DNA of 64,000 nt from Desulfobulbus elongatus DSM 2908 (GCF_000621145.1 NZ_JHZB01000001.1:1-64000), one strand, 5' to 3'; counted from the stretch's first letter, positions 24,797-35,389 are shown. The notes: generated from the letters alone by a model not told the origin. A program made the numbers and translations.

Positions 24797-25969
24797 ATGC
24801 CACCCTTTGCCGCCGTCAACATCCGTGAGCTGATCCGCCCCATCGGCCAGTTATTGCTGTTTTCCCTGGGCAGCGCGGGTGTCCTGTCCGCCCTTGTCCT
24901 TGTCCTGGCCCTGATCCTCGACCAGACCGCGGTCGGCCTCCATCTGCACGACCGTTACAACGTCTCGCTTGCCACCTATACCCTGGTCAACCTCCCCCAG
25001 GTGGTCATCGACGGCCTGACCATCGGCTTTGTCTATGCCGCCATCGCCTTGGGCTACACCATGGTCTACGGCGTGCTCGAATTCATCAATTTCGCCCACA
25101 GCGAGATCTTCGCGGTGGGCGCCTTTGTCGGCGTCGAACTCCTGATCGCGCTCGATCACACCGGCCTGCTGCGCTCCGCTTCGCTCGGCATGGCCTATGC
25201 CTATCTCACCCTGGCCCTCCTCATGGGCATGGCCGCGGCCGGCGCCCTGGCGGTGACCGTGGAGCGGGTCGCCTATCGGCCCCTACGGGGTGCGGCCCGC
25301 TTGGTTCCGCTGATTTCGGCCATCGGCGTTTCCTTCCTGCTCCAGGATGTGATCCGCCTGGTGGAGGGCCTGACCACCGGCCAGTTCAACCGGATCATGC
25401 CCACCTTCGGCAATTTCGACCGCCGCATCATGCTGGGCCGTCTCGCCCTCGGCGACACCACCGTGCCGCTCGGCATCTCGGTGAAATCGATCATCGTCAT
25501 CACCGCCGCGGTCCTCATGCTGGCCGGGCTCAACTACCTGGTCAACGCCACCCGGATGGGCAAGGCCATCCGCGCCGTGGCCCAGGACCGCGCCACCGCC
25601 AGCCTGATGGGGATCAACGTCAACCGTATCATCTCCCTCACCTTCCTGATCGGCGGCCTGCTCGGCGGCGCCGCCGGCGTGCTCTATGCCCTGAAATTCA
25701 CCCGCATCGATCCCTTTGTCGGTTTCTTTCCCGGCCTCAAGGCCTTCACCGCGGCGGTGCTCGGCGGCATCGGCAACCTGACCGGCGCGCTGCTGGGCGG
25801 AATCGTCCTGGGCATGCTGGAGACCTTTGCCGGTTCCTTTCTGGGCGTGTTCACCATGGGAGCCGCTGGTTCGGAATACAAGGACATCTTTGCCTTTTCC
25901 ATCCTGATCCTGGTGCTCGTCTTCCGGCCCCAGGGGCTGATGGGCCGGCATGTCGGCCAGAAGGCCTAG
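24797..25969 (+). CDS. livH: Branched-chain amino-acid ABC permease
   Basis: 390 residues from ATG 24797 (GGGAAG upstream; a GTG at 24791 is also possible). An N-terminal extension of about 65 residues, including one extra hydrophobic segment, precedes the usual LivH start (VIDGLTIGFVYAAIALGYTM). The EAA-like cytoplasmic loop (TRMGKAIRAVAQDRATASLM) and the GGIGNLTGALLGGIVLGMLE segment are standard. The protein pairs with LivM to form the channel. Confidence 0.9.
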   Translation: MPPFAAVNIRELIRPIGQLLLFSLGSAGVLSALVLVLALILDQTAVGLHLHDRYNVSLATYTLVNLPQVVIDGLTIGFVYAAIALGYTMVYGVLEFINFAHSEIFAVGAFVGVELLIALDHTGLLRSASLGMAYAYLTLALLMGMAAAGALAVTVERVAYRPLRGAARLVPLISAIGVSFLLQDVIRLVEGLTTGQFNRIMPTFGNFDRRIMLGRLALGDTTVPLGISVKSIIVITAAVLMLAGLNYLVNATRMGKAIRAVAQDRATASLMGINVNRIISLTFLIGGLLGGAAGVLYALKFTRIDPFVGFFPGLKAFTAAVLGGIGNLTGALLGGIVLGMLETFAGSFLGVFTMGAAGSEYKDIFAFSILILVLVFRPQGLMGRHVGQKA

Positions 25970-25978
25970 CGAGGTCCC

Positions 25979-27325
25979 ATGCGCAACCGTTTCGGCAACC
26001 TGCTGTGGGCGCGAATCAACACCGGCATCCTGCCCTACCTGCTCATCCTCGCCCACATCGGCCTGGGCAGCGCCCTGGTCTATTCAGCGCCCCGCTCCAA
26101 CCTCGCCTTCCTGGTGCTGATCAGTTCGCTGTTTTCGCTTTATATCCTTGAGGCGGACCGGCGCTTCAAACTCATCGCCGGCGCCGTGCTCGCCCTGCTG
26201 ATCATCCCGGTGATCGGGGTGCGCAATATCTTCTACCTCGAGGTGATTTTCCAGATCAGCGTCTTCGCGGCCCTGGCCCTGGGCCTGAACATCGTGGTCG
26301 GTTTCGCCGGCCTGCTCGATCTGGGCTATGTCGCCTTTTACGCGGTCGGGGCCTACCTCTGGGCCTTTTTCGGCTCGCAGCAGTATTTCGTCCTGCCCTT
26401 CGCCCCCGGCACCCAGCCTTCGGATCTGCCCTTTCTCCTGCCGGGCGACGCCTTCTACCTGTTTTTGTTCCTGGCGATCATCGTCGCCGCCATCACCGGC
26501 ATCCTGCTCGGCTCGCCGGTGCTGCGGCTGCGCGGCGACTATCTGGCCATCGTCACCCTGGGATTCGGCGAGGTCATCCGGGTGCTGGCCAACAACCTGG
26601 ACAAGCCGCTCAACATCACCAACGGCCCCCAAGGCATCACCCCGATCCAGCGGCCCACCATGCCGGATTGGGCGGTGGACGGCTTCAACACCCTGTTCGG
26701 CCCGGCGATCGGCCACCGGGTCGAGACGGCGGACATGTACAACGTCCTCTTCTATGTGCTGGCCCTGGCGGTGATCCTGATCATCATCCTGGTCACCCGG
26801 CATTTGGACGACTCGAAGATCGGCCGCGCCTGGACCGCCATCCGCGAGGACGAGACCGCGGCCATCGCCATGGGGATTCCGCTGGTGCGGATGAAGCTGG
26901 CCGCCTTTGCCGTCGGCGCCTCCTTCGCCGGGGTCATGGGCGTGCTGCTGGCCGCCAGCCGGACCTTCATCAGCCCCGAATCCTTCTCCTTCATGCAGTC
27001 CATCGGGGTGCTGGCCATGGTCATCCTCGGCGGCTCCGGCTCCATTGCCGGCGTGATCCTCGGGGCGGCGGTGGTCACCCTGCTCAATCTCCAGGTCCTG
27101 CAGGGCGTATCCCTGTATTTGAGCGAGCTGCGCCAGAGCGACGCGGTCATCCCGCTGATCAATTTCGCCTGGAAGGATCTGTCCAACCAGTTGGACCCGG
27201 CCAAGTACCAGCGGCTGCTGTTCGGCCTGATCCTGATTTTGATGATGATCTTCCGGCCGGCCGGCCTGATTCCGGCCAGACGGCGGATGCGCACCCTGGC
27301 GGCAGAGCCGCCCGAGGCCGAGTGA
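25979..27325 (+). CDS. livM: Branched-chain amino-acid ABC permease
   Basis: 448 residues, about ten membrane spans. Conserved LivM features: ALGLNIVVGFAGLLDLGYVA, RLRGDYLAIVTLGFGEVIR and the cytoplasmic coupling loop SKIGRAWTAIREDETAAIAM. It starts 10 bases after livH. The long C-terminal segment before the last span (residues about 370-420) is typical of longer LivM versions. Confidence 0.92.
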   Translation: MRNRFGNLLWARINTGILPYLLILAHIGLGSALVYSAPRSNLAFLVLISSLFSLYILEADRRFKLIAGAVLALLIIPVIGVRNIFYLEVIFQISVFAALALGLNIVVGFAGLLDLGYVAFYAVGAYLWAFFGSQQYFVLPFAPGTQPSDLPFLLPGDAFYLFLFLAIIVAAITGILLGSPVLRLRGDYLAIVTLGFGEVIRVLANNLDKPLNITNGPQGITPIQRPTMPDWAVDGFNTLFGPAIGHRVETADMYNVLFYVLALAVILIIILVTRHLDDSKIGRAWTAIREDETAAIAMGIPLVRMKLAAFAVGASFAGVMGVLLAASRTFISPESFSFMQSIGVLAMVILGGSGSIAGVILGAAVVTLLNLQVLQGVSLYLSELRQSDAVIPLINFAWKDLSNQLDPAKYQRLLFGLILILMMIFRPAGLIPARRRMRTLAAEPPEAE

Positions 27326-27336
27326 GGGCGGCGGGC

Positions 27337-28127
<791 letters not shown>

Positions 28128-28131
<4 letters not shown>

Positions 28132-28841
28132 GCCTGTTGAGCCTGACCGACGTCCACAGCTTCTACGGGCATATTCACGCCCTCAAGGGGATCTCGCTCA
28201 CGGTCGAGGAGGGGGAGATCGTCACCCTGATCGGTTCCAACGGCGCCGGCAAGAGCACGACCCTGCGCACCGTCTCGGGGCTGATGCATCCGGGCAGCGG
28301 GCGGGTCGAGTTCGACGGTCGCGACATCTCGCGAATGGAGCCGCACGCCATTGTTGCCGCGGGCCTGGGGCACGTCCCCGAGGGGCGCGGCATCTTCCCC
28401 ACGCTGACGGTGCGCGAGAACCTGGAGATGGGGGCCTTCACCGTGCGCGACCCCGAGGCGGTCCGCGAGCGCATGGCGTACGGCTTCGAGCTCTTTCCCC
28501 GGCTGAAAGAGCGGATCGACCAGCACGGCGGCACTCTGTCCGGCGGCGAGCAGCAGATGCTGGCCATTGCCCGCGGCCTGATGATGCAGCCCCGCCTGCT
28601 CATGCTCGACGAACCCTCCATGGGGCTGGCGCCGGTGCTGGTGGAGCTGATCTTCGACATCGTCACCATGCTCAACGACAAGGGCGTGACCATCCTCCTG
28701 GTGGAGCAGAACGCCCTGATGGCCCTGTCCGTCGCCCACCGCGGCTATGTCCTGCAGAACGGCGAACTGGTGCTCAACGATACCGCGGCCAATCTGCGCC
28801 GCGACCCGCTGGTCCGGACCGCCTATCTGGGCATGGCCTGA
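28128..28841 (+). CDS. livF: Branched-chain amino-acid ABC ATP-binding protein
   Basis: 237 residues. Walker A GSNGAGKSTT, LivF-type VPEGRGIFPTLTVRENL, signature LSGGEQQMLAIARGLM, Walker B LLMLDEPSMGLAP and LLVEQNALMAL in place of the switch His region, as usual in LivF. It is the last gene of the operon and is followed by a terminator. Confidence 0.94.
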
Positions 28842-28850
28842 CCTCCTGTT

Positions 28851-28879
28851 GCCCGGCCGCTCCGGGCCCGCTCGTTTTT
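28851..28879 (+). terminator. Intrinsic terminator of the liv operon
   Basis: A GC stem GCCCGG/CCGGGC (28851-28856 with 28862-28867) with a 5-base loop is followed after seven bases by five T (28875-28879), ten bases after the livF stop. The stem is short but pure GC. Confidence 0.5.
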
Positions 28880-29029
28880 CTTCTGTCCTCCGCCGGGGAA
28901 AGTGGTTTATAGTGCCGGAACGGCCCGCAGCCCGGATCGGGGCGGTATGGAATGGCAGGGCGGGCGAAGACGCCGCGATATGATGAGCAAGCGACGGGGC
29001 TGTGCGCCCTTTTCCGGTTGGAGGAAGCG

Positions 29030-30421
29030 ATGCGACGGACACTGGTGGCAATACTGATGGCGGTTTCGTGCCTGGGAGGCACCGCCTACGGGGCGGAACA
29101 GCCGGCGGCGCCCGATCTGGCCGGGATCAAGGTGCTCGATCTCGGCACTGCGCAATCGATCGCCCTGGCCGGCAATCCCGACATGGCGGCCGCCCAGGCG
29201 CGCATCGAACAGGCGCGGGCCAGGGTGCGGCAGGCGGCGGCCACCTGGTGGCCGAGCCTGGATATCGGCGGGTCCGGGGCCCGGCAGCAGCTCTCCGAGA
29301 ACAATTACCAGTACAACCGCGGCCTGGCCGCGCTGATGGGCGGAACCGCGGACCGGACCACCGGCGTCTACCGTTCCGACATCCAGGCCACCTGGCTGCT
29401 GTTCGACGGCTTTTACCGTGACTTCAAGGAAAAACAGGCCATCTACGGCGAGCAGGCGGCGGACGCGGGCCTGGCCGACAGCCGGCGGCTTTTGGTGACC
29501 GCGGTGGCCGAGGCCTTTCTCAACGCCCAATTGTCGCAGACGTACATCGACATCAACCGGGCCGACGAGACCTTTTACAACCGGCAACTGGAGGACGCCC
29601 AGAACCGGTTCAATGTCGGCGCCGGCCCCTGGGGCGATGTCCTCAACATCAGGGTCCAGGTCAATTCGGCCCGGACCAGCCTGATCCAGTCGCAACGGGA
29701 ATTCGAGGCGGCGGGATACGGCCTGGCGGCCCTGCTGGGCCTGGTCGATGCCGCCTTTCCGCCCCATCTGCGGCTGGCGCCCCTGGACAAGGAGACGGTC
29801 CTCGTCGAGCAGAAGGAAAGCGCGGAGGCCCTGATCGGGGAGGCCCTGGCGATTCGGCCCGACATCCGCCAACTGGAGCTGGCGGTCAAACAGGCCGAGG
29901 CCGGCACCGGCATGGCCAAGGCGCCCTTTTACCCCAAACTCCAGTTGGCCGGAGCGGTCGAAGGGGTGCGGGAAGGAGACGCGCGGCTGACCGGTGACGA
30001 CTTCGGCAACACCGTGGGGGTGAACATGAGCTGGAACCTGTACGCCGGTGGCGCCGACAAGGCGAGACTGATCGAGGCCGAGCAGGCCAGGCGGGAAACG
30101 GTGTACACCCTGGCCGGGCTGCGCAACAGCGTGGCCGCCGAGATCCGGCAGGACCTCGCCTTTCTGGCCGCCGCCCAGGAACAGGTGCGCCTGCAGCGGG
30201 AAACCGTCAAACTGGTGGAGGAAAACCGCGATCTGGCCAAGAACGAGTATGAGGCCGGCGAGGCCTCGCTGGTACGGCTCAACGAGGCCCAGCGGGATCT
30301 GGTCGCCGCCCACAGCCGCCTGGCCCAGGCCCTGGTTTCGTACCATCTCGGCCGGCAGCGGCTGCTGTCGGCCACGGGCCGGAACCTGACCGGCTTCGAT
30401 CTTTCGGCCAGGGGCAGGTAA
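29030..30421 (+). CDS. TolC-family outer-membrane efflux/secretion protein
   Basis: 463 residues from ATG 29030 with a TTGGAGGAAG site. A signal peptide ends near residue 22 (GTAYGAEQ). The mature protein has two outer-membrane-efflux repeats, seen as AQSIALAGNPDMAAAQARIEQ near the start and LAIRPDIRQLELAVKQAEAG in the second half, with long helical segments between. A beta-hairpin-like QLSENNYQYNRG follows each first helix. No pump or membrane-fusion gene is adjacent, so its inner-membrane partner is encoded elsewhere. It shares a TAATG junction with the thioesterase gene. Confidence 0.88.
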   Translation: MRRTLVAILMAVSCLGGTAYGAEQPAAPDLAGIKVLDLGTAQSIALAGNPDMAAAQARIEQARARVRQAAATWWPSLDIGGSGARQQLSENNYQYNRGLAALMGGTADRTTGVYRSDIQATWLLFDGFYRDFKEKQAIYGEQAADAGLADSRRLLVTAVAEAFLNAQLSQTYIDINRADETFYNRQLEDAQNRFNVGAGPWGDVLNIRVQVNSARTSLIQSQREFEAAGYGLAALLGLVDAAFPPHLRLAPLDKETVLVEQKESAEALIGEALAIRPDIRQLELAVKQAEAGTGMAKAPFYPKLQLAGAVEGVREGDARLTGDDFGNTVGVNMSWNLYAGGADKARLIEAEQARRETVYTLAGLRNSVAAEIRQDLAFLAAAQEQVRLQRETVKLVEENRDLAKNEYEAGEASLVRLNEAQRDLVAAHSRLAQALVSYHLGRQRLLSATGRNLTGFDLSARGR

Positions 30422-30846
30422 TGGCTCCTATCGGCAAAACAGAACTGGTGGTGCCGGCCACGGCCATCGACGCCAACGGCCACGTCAACAACGTCCAGTA
30501 CGTGCAGTGGATGCAGGCGGCGGCCATGGCGCATTCAGACGAACTGGGCTGGCCCCAGGAGCGGTACGCGGCCATGGGCAGGACTTGGATCATCCGCTCG
30601 CACGCCATCGAATACCTCCATTCGGCCTATGCCGGCGAGACCATCGCCATCCTGACCTGGGTCGCGGATCTTCGCAAATTCCGTTCCCTGCGCAAGTACA
30701 AGTTCATCCGCCCTGCCGACCAGGTCGTGCTGGCCACCGCCGAGACCCTGTTCATCTTCTGCGACCTGCACACCGGCAAACCGATGACCATCCCCCCGGA
30801 GGTCCGGGAAGCCTACGCGATCATCGCCCCGGCCAACGAGCCCTGA
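30421..30846 (+). CDS. YbgC/FadM-type acyl-CoA thioesterase
   Basis: 141 residues, hotdog fold. ATAIDANGHVNNVQYVQWMQ contains the conserved Asp and the HVNN(x)Y motif of 4-hydroxybenzoyl-CoA thioesterase-like enzymes. SHAIEYLHSAYAGETI is the usual second strand. The gene overlaps the TolC-family stop by TAATG, so the two are translationally coupled, though the functional link is unclear. Confidence 0.88.
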   Translation: MAPIGKTELVVPATAIDANGHVNNVQYVQWMQAAAMAHSDELGWPQERYAAMGRTWIIRSHAIEYLHSAYAGETIAILTWVADLRKFRSLRKYKFIRPADQVVLATAETLFIFCDLHTGKPMTIPPEVREAYAIIAPANEP

Positions 30847-30862
30847 TCCTTTTCCTTTCCCC

Positions 30863-31360
30863 TCAATCCGCCATCAGCGCGGTGAAATTGGCCTCGGAAA
30901 TATTCGGGACGGTGAAATTGCGGAAGCGGATGATGCCGTGCTTGTCGGCAACAATGATCGTCGGCACCCCCTGCAGCCGGTATTTTTCGGCAATGGTGCC
31001 CGAACCGTCGAAATAGGCCGGATAGGTCATGCCGGTCTTGCGGGCGAAGGCCTGGGCGCGCTCGACCGAATCGTTGACGCCGATATTGACCGCCACGAAT
31101 TCCATGCCTTTGGCCCGGTACTTCTCGGCCAGTTGGTTCACCTTGGGCACCTCGGTCCGGCAGGTCGGGCACCAGGAGGCCCAGAAGATGATCATCACCG
31201 GTTTGCTGCCGATGCTTGCCTGCAAGTCGTAGGGTTGGCCGTTCAGGTCGGTCCCCTTGAACGGAATCAGGGGCTGGCCGAGTTGTGCCGCTGCCATGGC
31301 ATTGGGGAGCAGGAGCAGCAGGGCCAGGAACAGGACGCTGGGTATCAGGGAGGGGCGCAT
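30863..31360 (-). CDS. TlpA-type thiol-disulfide oxidoreductase
   Basis: 165 residues from ATG 31360. A TTG 33 bases further upstream would put extra charged residues before the signal and is less likely. The N-terminus is a hydrophobic signal peptide (LFLALLLLLPNAMAA). The thioredoxin fold carries the active site FWASWCPTCRTEVP and the cis-Pro in LQGVPTIIV. It likely reduces disulfides in periplasmic apocytochromes c or other proteins, fed by the CcdA-like protein encoded just upstream. Confidence 0.9.
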   Translation of the reverse strand: MRPSLIPSVLFLALLLLLPNAMAAAQLGQPLIPFKGTDLNGQPYDLQASIGSKPVMIIFWASWCPTCRTEVPKVNQLAEKYRAKGMEFVAVNIGVNDSVERAQAFARKTGMTYPAYFDGSGTIAEKYRLQGVPTIIVADKHGIIRFRNFTVPNISEANFTALMAD

Positions 31361-31421
31361 AGGGTCTATCCGGGGTTTCGGGTTTCGGGCCAATGGAGCA
31401 GAAGGGTCGGGCGAGGCGTTT

Positions 31422-32120
31422 TCAGAGGAAGAGCGAGCCGGCCTTCACGAAGAAATACTGGGCGACGAGCAGCATGAGGATGCCCATGGCCTTTTTGATC
31501 AGGACCATCCATGGTCCGGAGCGGGGCAGGGCGGCCAGGAAGCTGGAAAAGGTGCCCACCCCCAGGAGCAGGGCGCCCATGCCTAGGGAAAAGACGAACA
31601 GCAAAAGGCCGCCCGCGATCAGGCTCTGGGAGGTGGCGGTGTAGGCCAGCAGGCTGCCTAGGACCGGCGTGGTGCAGGGACCGGCCACCAGGGCCGAGGC
31701 GATGCCGGCCAGGAAAATCCCGCCCAGACCCAGGCGGGTCGAGGCGAAGCGGCCGGCAAAGGTGGGCAGCGGCACCGCGTCGAGCATGGCTAGGCCGAAG
31801 AGGAGCAGGACGTTGCCGACCACCAGAAAGGTCCAGGGGCTGCTGTTGATCGTTCCGAAAAAGCGGCCGGTGGCGGCGGCGAAGACCCCGAGGGCGGCAT
31901 AGGTCAGGGCCATGCCGGTCACGTAGATCAGGGACAGGAAAAATCCCCGCCACCTGGAGCCGCCGACGTTGGCATGGCCGATGACGCCGGCGGTGATGGG
32001 AATCATCGGGTAGACGCAGGGCGTCAGGCTGGCGAGCACGCCGCCGATGAAGGCCATGATCAGCGAGGTGAGCAGCGAGGAGTGCAAATAGGTATCGAAT
32101 TGGCTGAGCAGGACATCCAT
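31422..32120 (-). CDS. ccdA: CcdA/DsbD-type membrane electron carrier
   Basis: 232 residues with six predicted membrane spans. Conserved signatures: GGVLASLTPCVYPMIPITAG and AGPCTTPVLGSLLAY, containing the two redox cysteines that pass electrons from cytoplasmic thioredoxin across the membrane. The TlpA-like gene follows 61 bases downstream on the same strand, making a reductant pair for cytochrome c maturation or periplasmic thiol repair. Confidence 0.92.
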   Translation of the reverse strand: MDVLLSQFDTYLHSSLLTSLIMAFIGGVLASLTPCVYPMIPITAGVIGHANVGGSRWRGFFLSLIYVTGMALTYAALGVFAAATGRFFGTINSSPWTFLVVGNVLLLFGLAMLDAVPLPTFAGRFASTRLGLGGIFLAGIASALVAGPCTTPVLGSLLAYTATSQSLIAGGLLLFVFSLGMGALLLGVGTFSSFLAALPRSGPWMVLIKKAMGILMLLVAQYFFVKAGSLFL

Positions 32121-32223
32121 GACCGTTTCTTCCGGGCTAGTTGATATTCCTTCTCAAAAATAACCAGGCTGCGGCAGAAGTAAAGAAGAAAGCTCCGGTC
32201 CGGTTGCCGTCGCGCCGCTGCAT

Positions 32224-33852
32224 TCAACCGTGCATGGCGATCAGGGCCGCGCCGATGGCATTGCCCACTTCACAGTGCTCGGGGAAGGCGACGGTGGTGC
32301 CCAGCCGTTCGGCCACGCCGGGAAGAAAGCACCGGGCGGCGGCGCCGATACCGATGATCGGCAATTTCAGGGTGAACCGCACCGAAAACAGATCGTTGTC
32401 GCGCCGGTTGAGCAGGGGCGCGCTCGGGCTGTCCTGCCAGACCGACCGGGCCAGGTAGGAGAGGAGGATGGTTTCGATGGCCGCCTCGGTCTCGGCAACG
32501 ACCTGCCGGCAGAAGGCGTCGGCGGTCATGCCCATCTGGCCGGCCAGCACCTCGGCACCGCGCAGGCTCGATTCCCCGTGGCCGATATGGAGCTGCCCCA
32601 GCCCGTGCAGGGCATCGGTGGGGGTGAAGCCCGCCAGCACGACCCGCTGGAGAAACAACAGCCGTTCCAGCCGTTTTTCCAGGAGGATGCCGCCGGTTCC
32701 CGTTCGGGCGGCGAGGACGCTGGGCGGCATCGGTCCGTGCTGCGCCAGGGAGTGGAGGATGGCGTCGTCGCCCACCACCTCCGGGTCGAGGCCGGCCACC
32801 GGCAGGACCAGGTAGGTATCGGTGTCGCGGTTCAGCCAGCGGTGCGGGTCGGGGAGATCCGGGGTCATGGCCAGGGGCTGGACCCGGATGCCGCCCAGGG
32901 CGATACGGCCGTCCTGGTGGCAGACGACGTGGCTGTCGCCGCCGGCGCCGGCGGTGTACATGTCCACCGCCTCGACATGGGTCCGCCATTCGCCGATGGT
33001 GCAGCCCTCGCGGTTGAGCAGGGGCGTGCCATCCTTGATCAGGCAGACGTCGGTGGTGGTGCCGCCGACATCGACCACCAGGGCCGAGTCGAAGCCGCAG
33101 GTGGCGCCGAAGCGGGCGGTGGCCGCCGGGCCGCTGGCCATGGTGACGGCCGCCTGGTCGGCGATCCGGTCCAGGGCCGCGCCGCGCCCGTTGCCGCAGA
33201 TGATCGTCACCGGGCAGTCGAGCCCCACCGTCAGCATGGACCGCTGGATCGAGGCGAGGAAATCGGTCATCAGCGGCATCAGCCTGGCGTGGAGGCAGGC
33301 GGTGGCCGAGCGTTCGAGCATGCCCGGATGGCTGGAAACCAGATGGGAACAGAAGACCGGTTTGGGGTCGATCAGCCGGATGGCTTCGCGGGCCACCAAC
33401 TCGTGGGCGGGATTTTTGATCGACATGGCCCCGCATACGGCATAGCTGTCCACCTCGCCGGCCAGTTGCGGCAGGGTGTCCACCAACCCTTCGATGTCCA
33501 GGGGCTCGTCCTCCTCGCCGGTGATGGTGTGGCCGCCCTTAAAGAAGATGGTGGCCATCACCGGCAGTTTGAAATGGCGGACATGGCCGAGCACGAACAG
33601 GCCGACGCGGGCGCCCCGGCCCTCGACCACCGCGTTGGTGGCCAGGGTGGTGGACACGGCCAGGCCGGCAACCTCGCGGGCATGCACCGATTGCCGGAGC
33701 AGGCCCTGCAGGACCCGGCCGACGCCCAAGCTGAGGTCGTGAGGCGTGGTCCGTTCCTTGCGCCAGTCGACCACCCGGCCGGTGGAGGTGTCCAGAAGGA
33801 CGGCGTCGGTGTAGGTGCCGCCGGTGTCGATGCCAATGCAGTAGGTCGTCAT
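32224..33852 (-). CDS. HyuA-like hydantoinase/oxoprolinase family protein
   Basis: 542 residues from ATG 33852; the longer open frame before it has no similarity. The ASKHA ATPase fold opens with YCIGIDTGGTYTDAVLLD, and VVDVGGTTTDVCLIKDG is the second phosphate loop. AVSTTLATNAVVEGRGARV is characteristic of N-methylhydantoinase A / oxoprolinase proteins. The partner HyuB-type subunit is not adjacent and the protein is shorter than typical HyuA (about 680), missing part of the C-terminal domain. It may ATP-dependently open an amide or cyclic imide, or activate a carboxylase; substrate unknown. Confidence 0.85.
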   Translation of the reverse strand: MTTYCIGIDTGGTYTDAVLLDTSTGRVVDWRKERTTPHDLSLGVGRVLQGLLRQSVHAREVAGLAVSTTLATNAVVEGRGARVGLFVLGHVRHFKLPVMATIFFKGGHTITGEEDEPLDIEGLVDTLPQLAGEVDSYAVCGAMSIKNPAHELVAREAIRLIDPKPVFCSHLVSSHPGMLERSATACLHARLMPLMTDFLASIQRSMLTVGLDCPVTIICGNGRGAALDRIADQAAVTMASGPAATARFGATCGFDSALVVDVGGTTTDVCLIKDGTPLLNREGCTIGEWRTHVEAVDMYTAGAGGDSHVVCHQDGRIALGGIRVQPLAMTPDLPDPHRWLNRDTDTYLVLPVAGLDPEVVGDDAILHSLAQHGPMPPSVLAARTGTGGILLEKRLERLLFLQRVVLAGFTPTDALHGLGQLHIGHGESSLRGAEVLAGQMGMTADAFCRQVVAETEAAIETILLSYLARSVWQDSPSAPLLNRRDNDLFSVRFTLKLPIIGIGAAARCFLPGVAERLGTTVAFPEHCEVGNAIGAALIAMHG

Positions 33853-34210
33853 GATGGGAGTGTCGTGGGTGCGCTGTCGGAATTGTGCGACAGGGAAATA
33901 TCGGGTATCGGGATGGGGCCAGGGCAAGCCTCCCTTGGCAAGCCAAGGGAGGCGAAGGGTTGATGGATACCACCGGCCAGCCCTAAAATCAAGCCCTGCA
34001 TGCGCCTGATTTTCCGAAAGGCCAGCTTTTTCGTGAGGTTGATTCCGTTTCCAGGTCAGATACGATGTGATGCGCACGGCGAAACGTGGCGGAGGCGGAT
34101 GAGTCATTTCAGGGGGCTCGCTTCGATGAAGTCACAGCCCCGGCCCCGGCTGAATGTTGGGCTGACGAAGAAAGCCCAACGGCCGGCTGTTGCAGCGGCA
34201 ATGGAAGGAG
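33853..34210. other. Gene-free stretch with two hairpins
   Basis: No supported gene. A perfect 11-bp stem with a 4-base loop lies at 33928-33953 (arms beginning GCCTCCCTTGG). A second stem of 8 bp lies at 34156-34180, about 30 bases past the phospholipase-D-type gene. Neither is followed by a T run on either strand. No convincing promoter for the reverse-strand HyuA-like gene was seen. Confidence 0.6.
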
Positions 34211-35389
34211 TCAGAGGAAGCGGCTCAAGGGAGCGAGCAGCCATGCCAGAAACCGTTCGAACCAGGTGGCGCGCATGTGGTCGACCAGGGACAGCCGTTT
34301 CGACAGGGGCAGTTCTTCCTCGAAGAGGGCTTCCATCTGGGCGCCGAAGGCCTGGTTGTCGATGATGACGTTGATCTCGAAATTGCGGTGAAAGCTGCGG
34401 AAATCGAGATTGGCCGAGCCCAGCGTCACCCAGCGGCCGTCGATGAGCATGACCTTGGCGTGGAGGATGGTGCCCTGGCGGGCGTAGACTTCCACGCCGG
34501 CCGCCATCAGCGGTTTGAGATAGGCACGGCTCATCATTTGCATGAAAGGTACGTCACTGATCGAGGGCAGGATCATCCGGACCTGGGCGCCACGCCTGAC
34601 GGCCCGCAGCAGGGTACGGACCACCCGCGGGCCGGGAAGGAAATAGGGGGTGATGATCCGGATGCGGTCAACGGCTCCGGCCACGGCCAACCGGAAGGAA
34701 TTGCGGATGAGGGGCCGGTTGTGATGGGGGGAGCCGTTGATGATGATCACATCGGCGTCACCGGCGGGCAGGGCTGGCGGAACATGCTGTCCCGGAATGC
34801 CGACACCTCCCGTCTGGCCCCAGGTGCGGCGGAACAGGCGCTGCAATTCTCCGGCCGCCGGCCCGTCGAGGCGGATGCCGACATCGCGCCAGCGCTCGTA
34901 GCTGTCGCCGTAGCCGGCGTATTCGTCGCCGATGTTGAGCCCGCCGAGGAAGGCGGTGGTGCCGTCGACAATGACCATCTTGCGGTGATCGCGGATGTCG
35001 AGCCAGTGCAGTCTGGAAAAGGCCGGTTTGTTGAACGGCAGGCAGCGCACCCCGGCGGCCTGCAACTGCTGGAAATAGGAGGAAGGGGTGTCGAAGCAGC
35101 CGATGGCGTCGTAAATAAGCGACACCTCCACCCCCCGCGCCACCGCTTCCCGCAGGGCCTGGGCAAAGGCCCGGCCGGTGCCGTCGGCCTTGATGATGTA
35201 GAATTCGGCGCAGATGGCGGCGGTGGCTGCGGCCATCGCCCGGAAGAGTGCCGGGAAAAAATCTCCTCCGTGCGGAAGAAGGACAACTCTGTTATGGTGG
35301 AAACGGACCACGTCGGGGATGCCCTTGATGCGGGACAGCAACCCGGGAAGGTGAAAACGTTTTCGTGTGGTCCGGCGGTGAGATCGCAT
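34211..35389 (-). CDS. Cardiolipin synthase-like phospholipase D protein
   Basis: 392 residues if started at ATG 35389; the open frame continues to 35623 but the extra part is Arg/Ser-rich and unlike the family. Two HKD motifs: WLDIRDHRKMVIVDG and TILHAKVMLIDGRWV, each followed by the expected Gly/Ser-Asn element (GGLNIGDEY; GSANLDFRS). This is the bacterial cardiolipin synthase arrangement, but without the usual N-terminal membrane helices, similar to ClsB-type proteins. It likely condenses phospholipids at the inner membrane. Confidence 0.87.
   Translation of the reverse strand: MRSHRRTTRKRFHLPGLLSRIKGIPDVVRFHHNRVVLLPHGGDFFPALFRAMAAATAAICAEFYIIKADGTGRAFAQALREAVARGVEVSLIYDAIGCFDTPSSYFQQLQAAGVRCLPFNKPAFSRLHWLDIRDHRKMVIVDGTTAFLGGLNIGDEYAGYGDSYERWRDVGIRLDGPAAGELQRLFRRTWGQTGGVGIPGQHVPPALPAGDADVIIINGSPHHNRPLIRNSFRLAVAGAVDRIRIITPYFLPGPRVVRTLLRAVRRGAQVRMILPSISDVPFMQMMSRAYLKPLMAAGVEVYARQGTILHAKVMLIDGRWVTLGSANLDFRSFHRNFEINVIIDNQAFGAQMEALFEEELPLSKRLSLVDHMRATWFERFLAWLLAPLSRFL

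Noticed and set aside
32100-32223. Possible terminator or small gene between the CcdA-like and HyuA-like genes
   Set aside because: No stem with T run and no frame with a ribosome-binding site could be supported.
34000-34391. Small forward open frames antisense to the end of the phospholipase-D-type gene and its flank
   Set aside because: They lack ribosome-binding sites and are low-complexity readings of GC-rich sequence.
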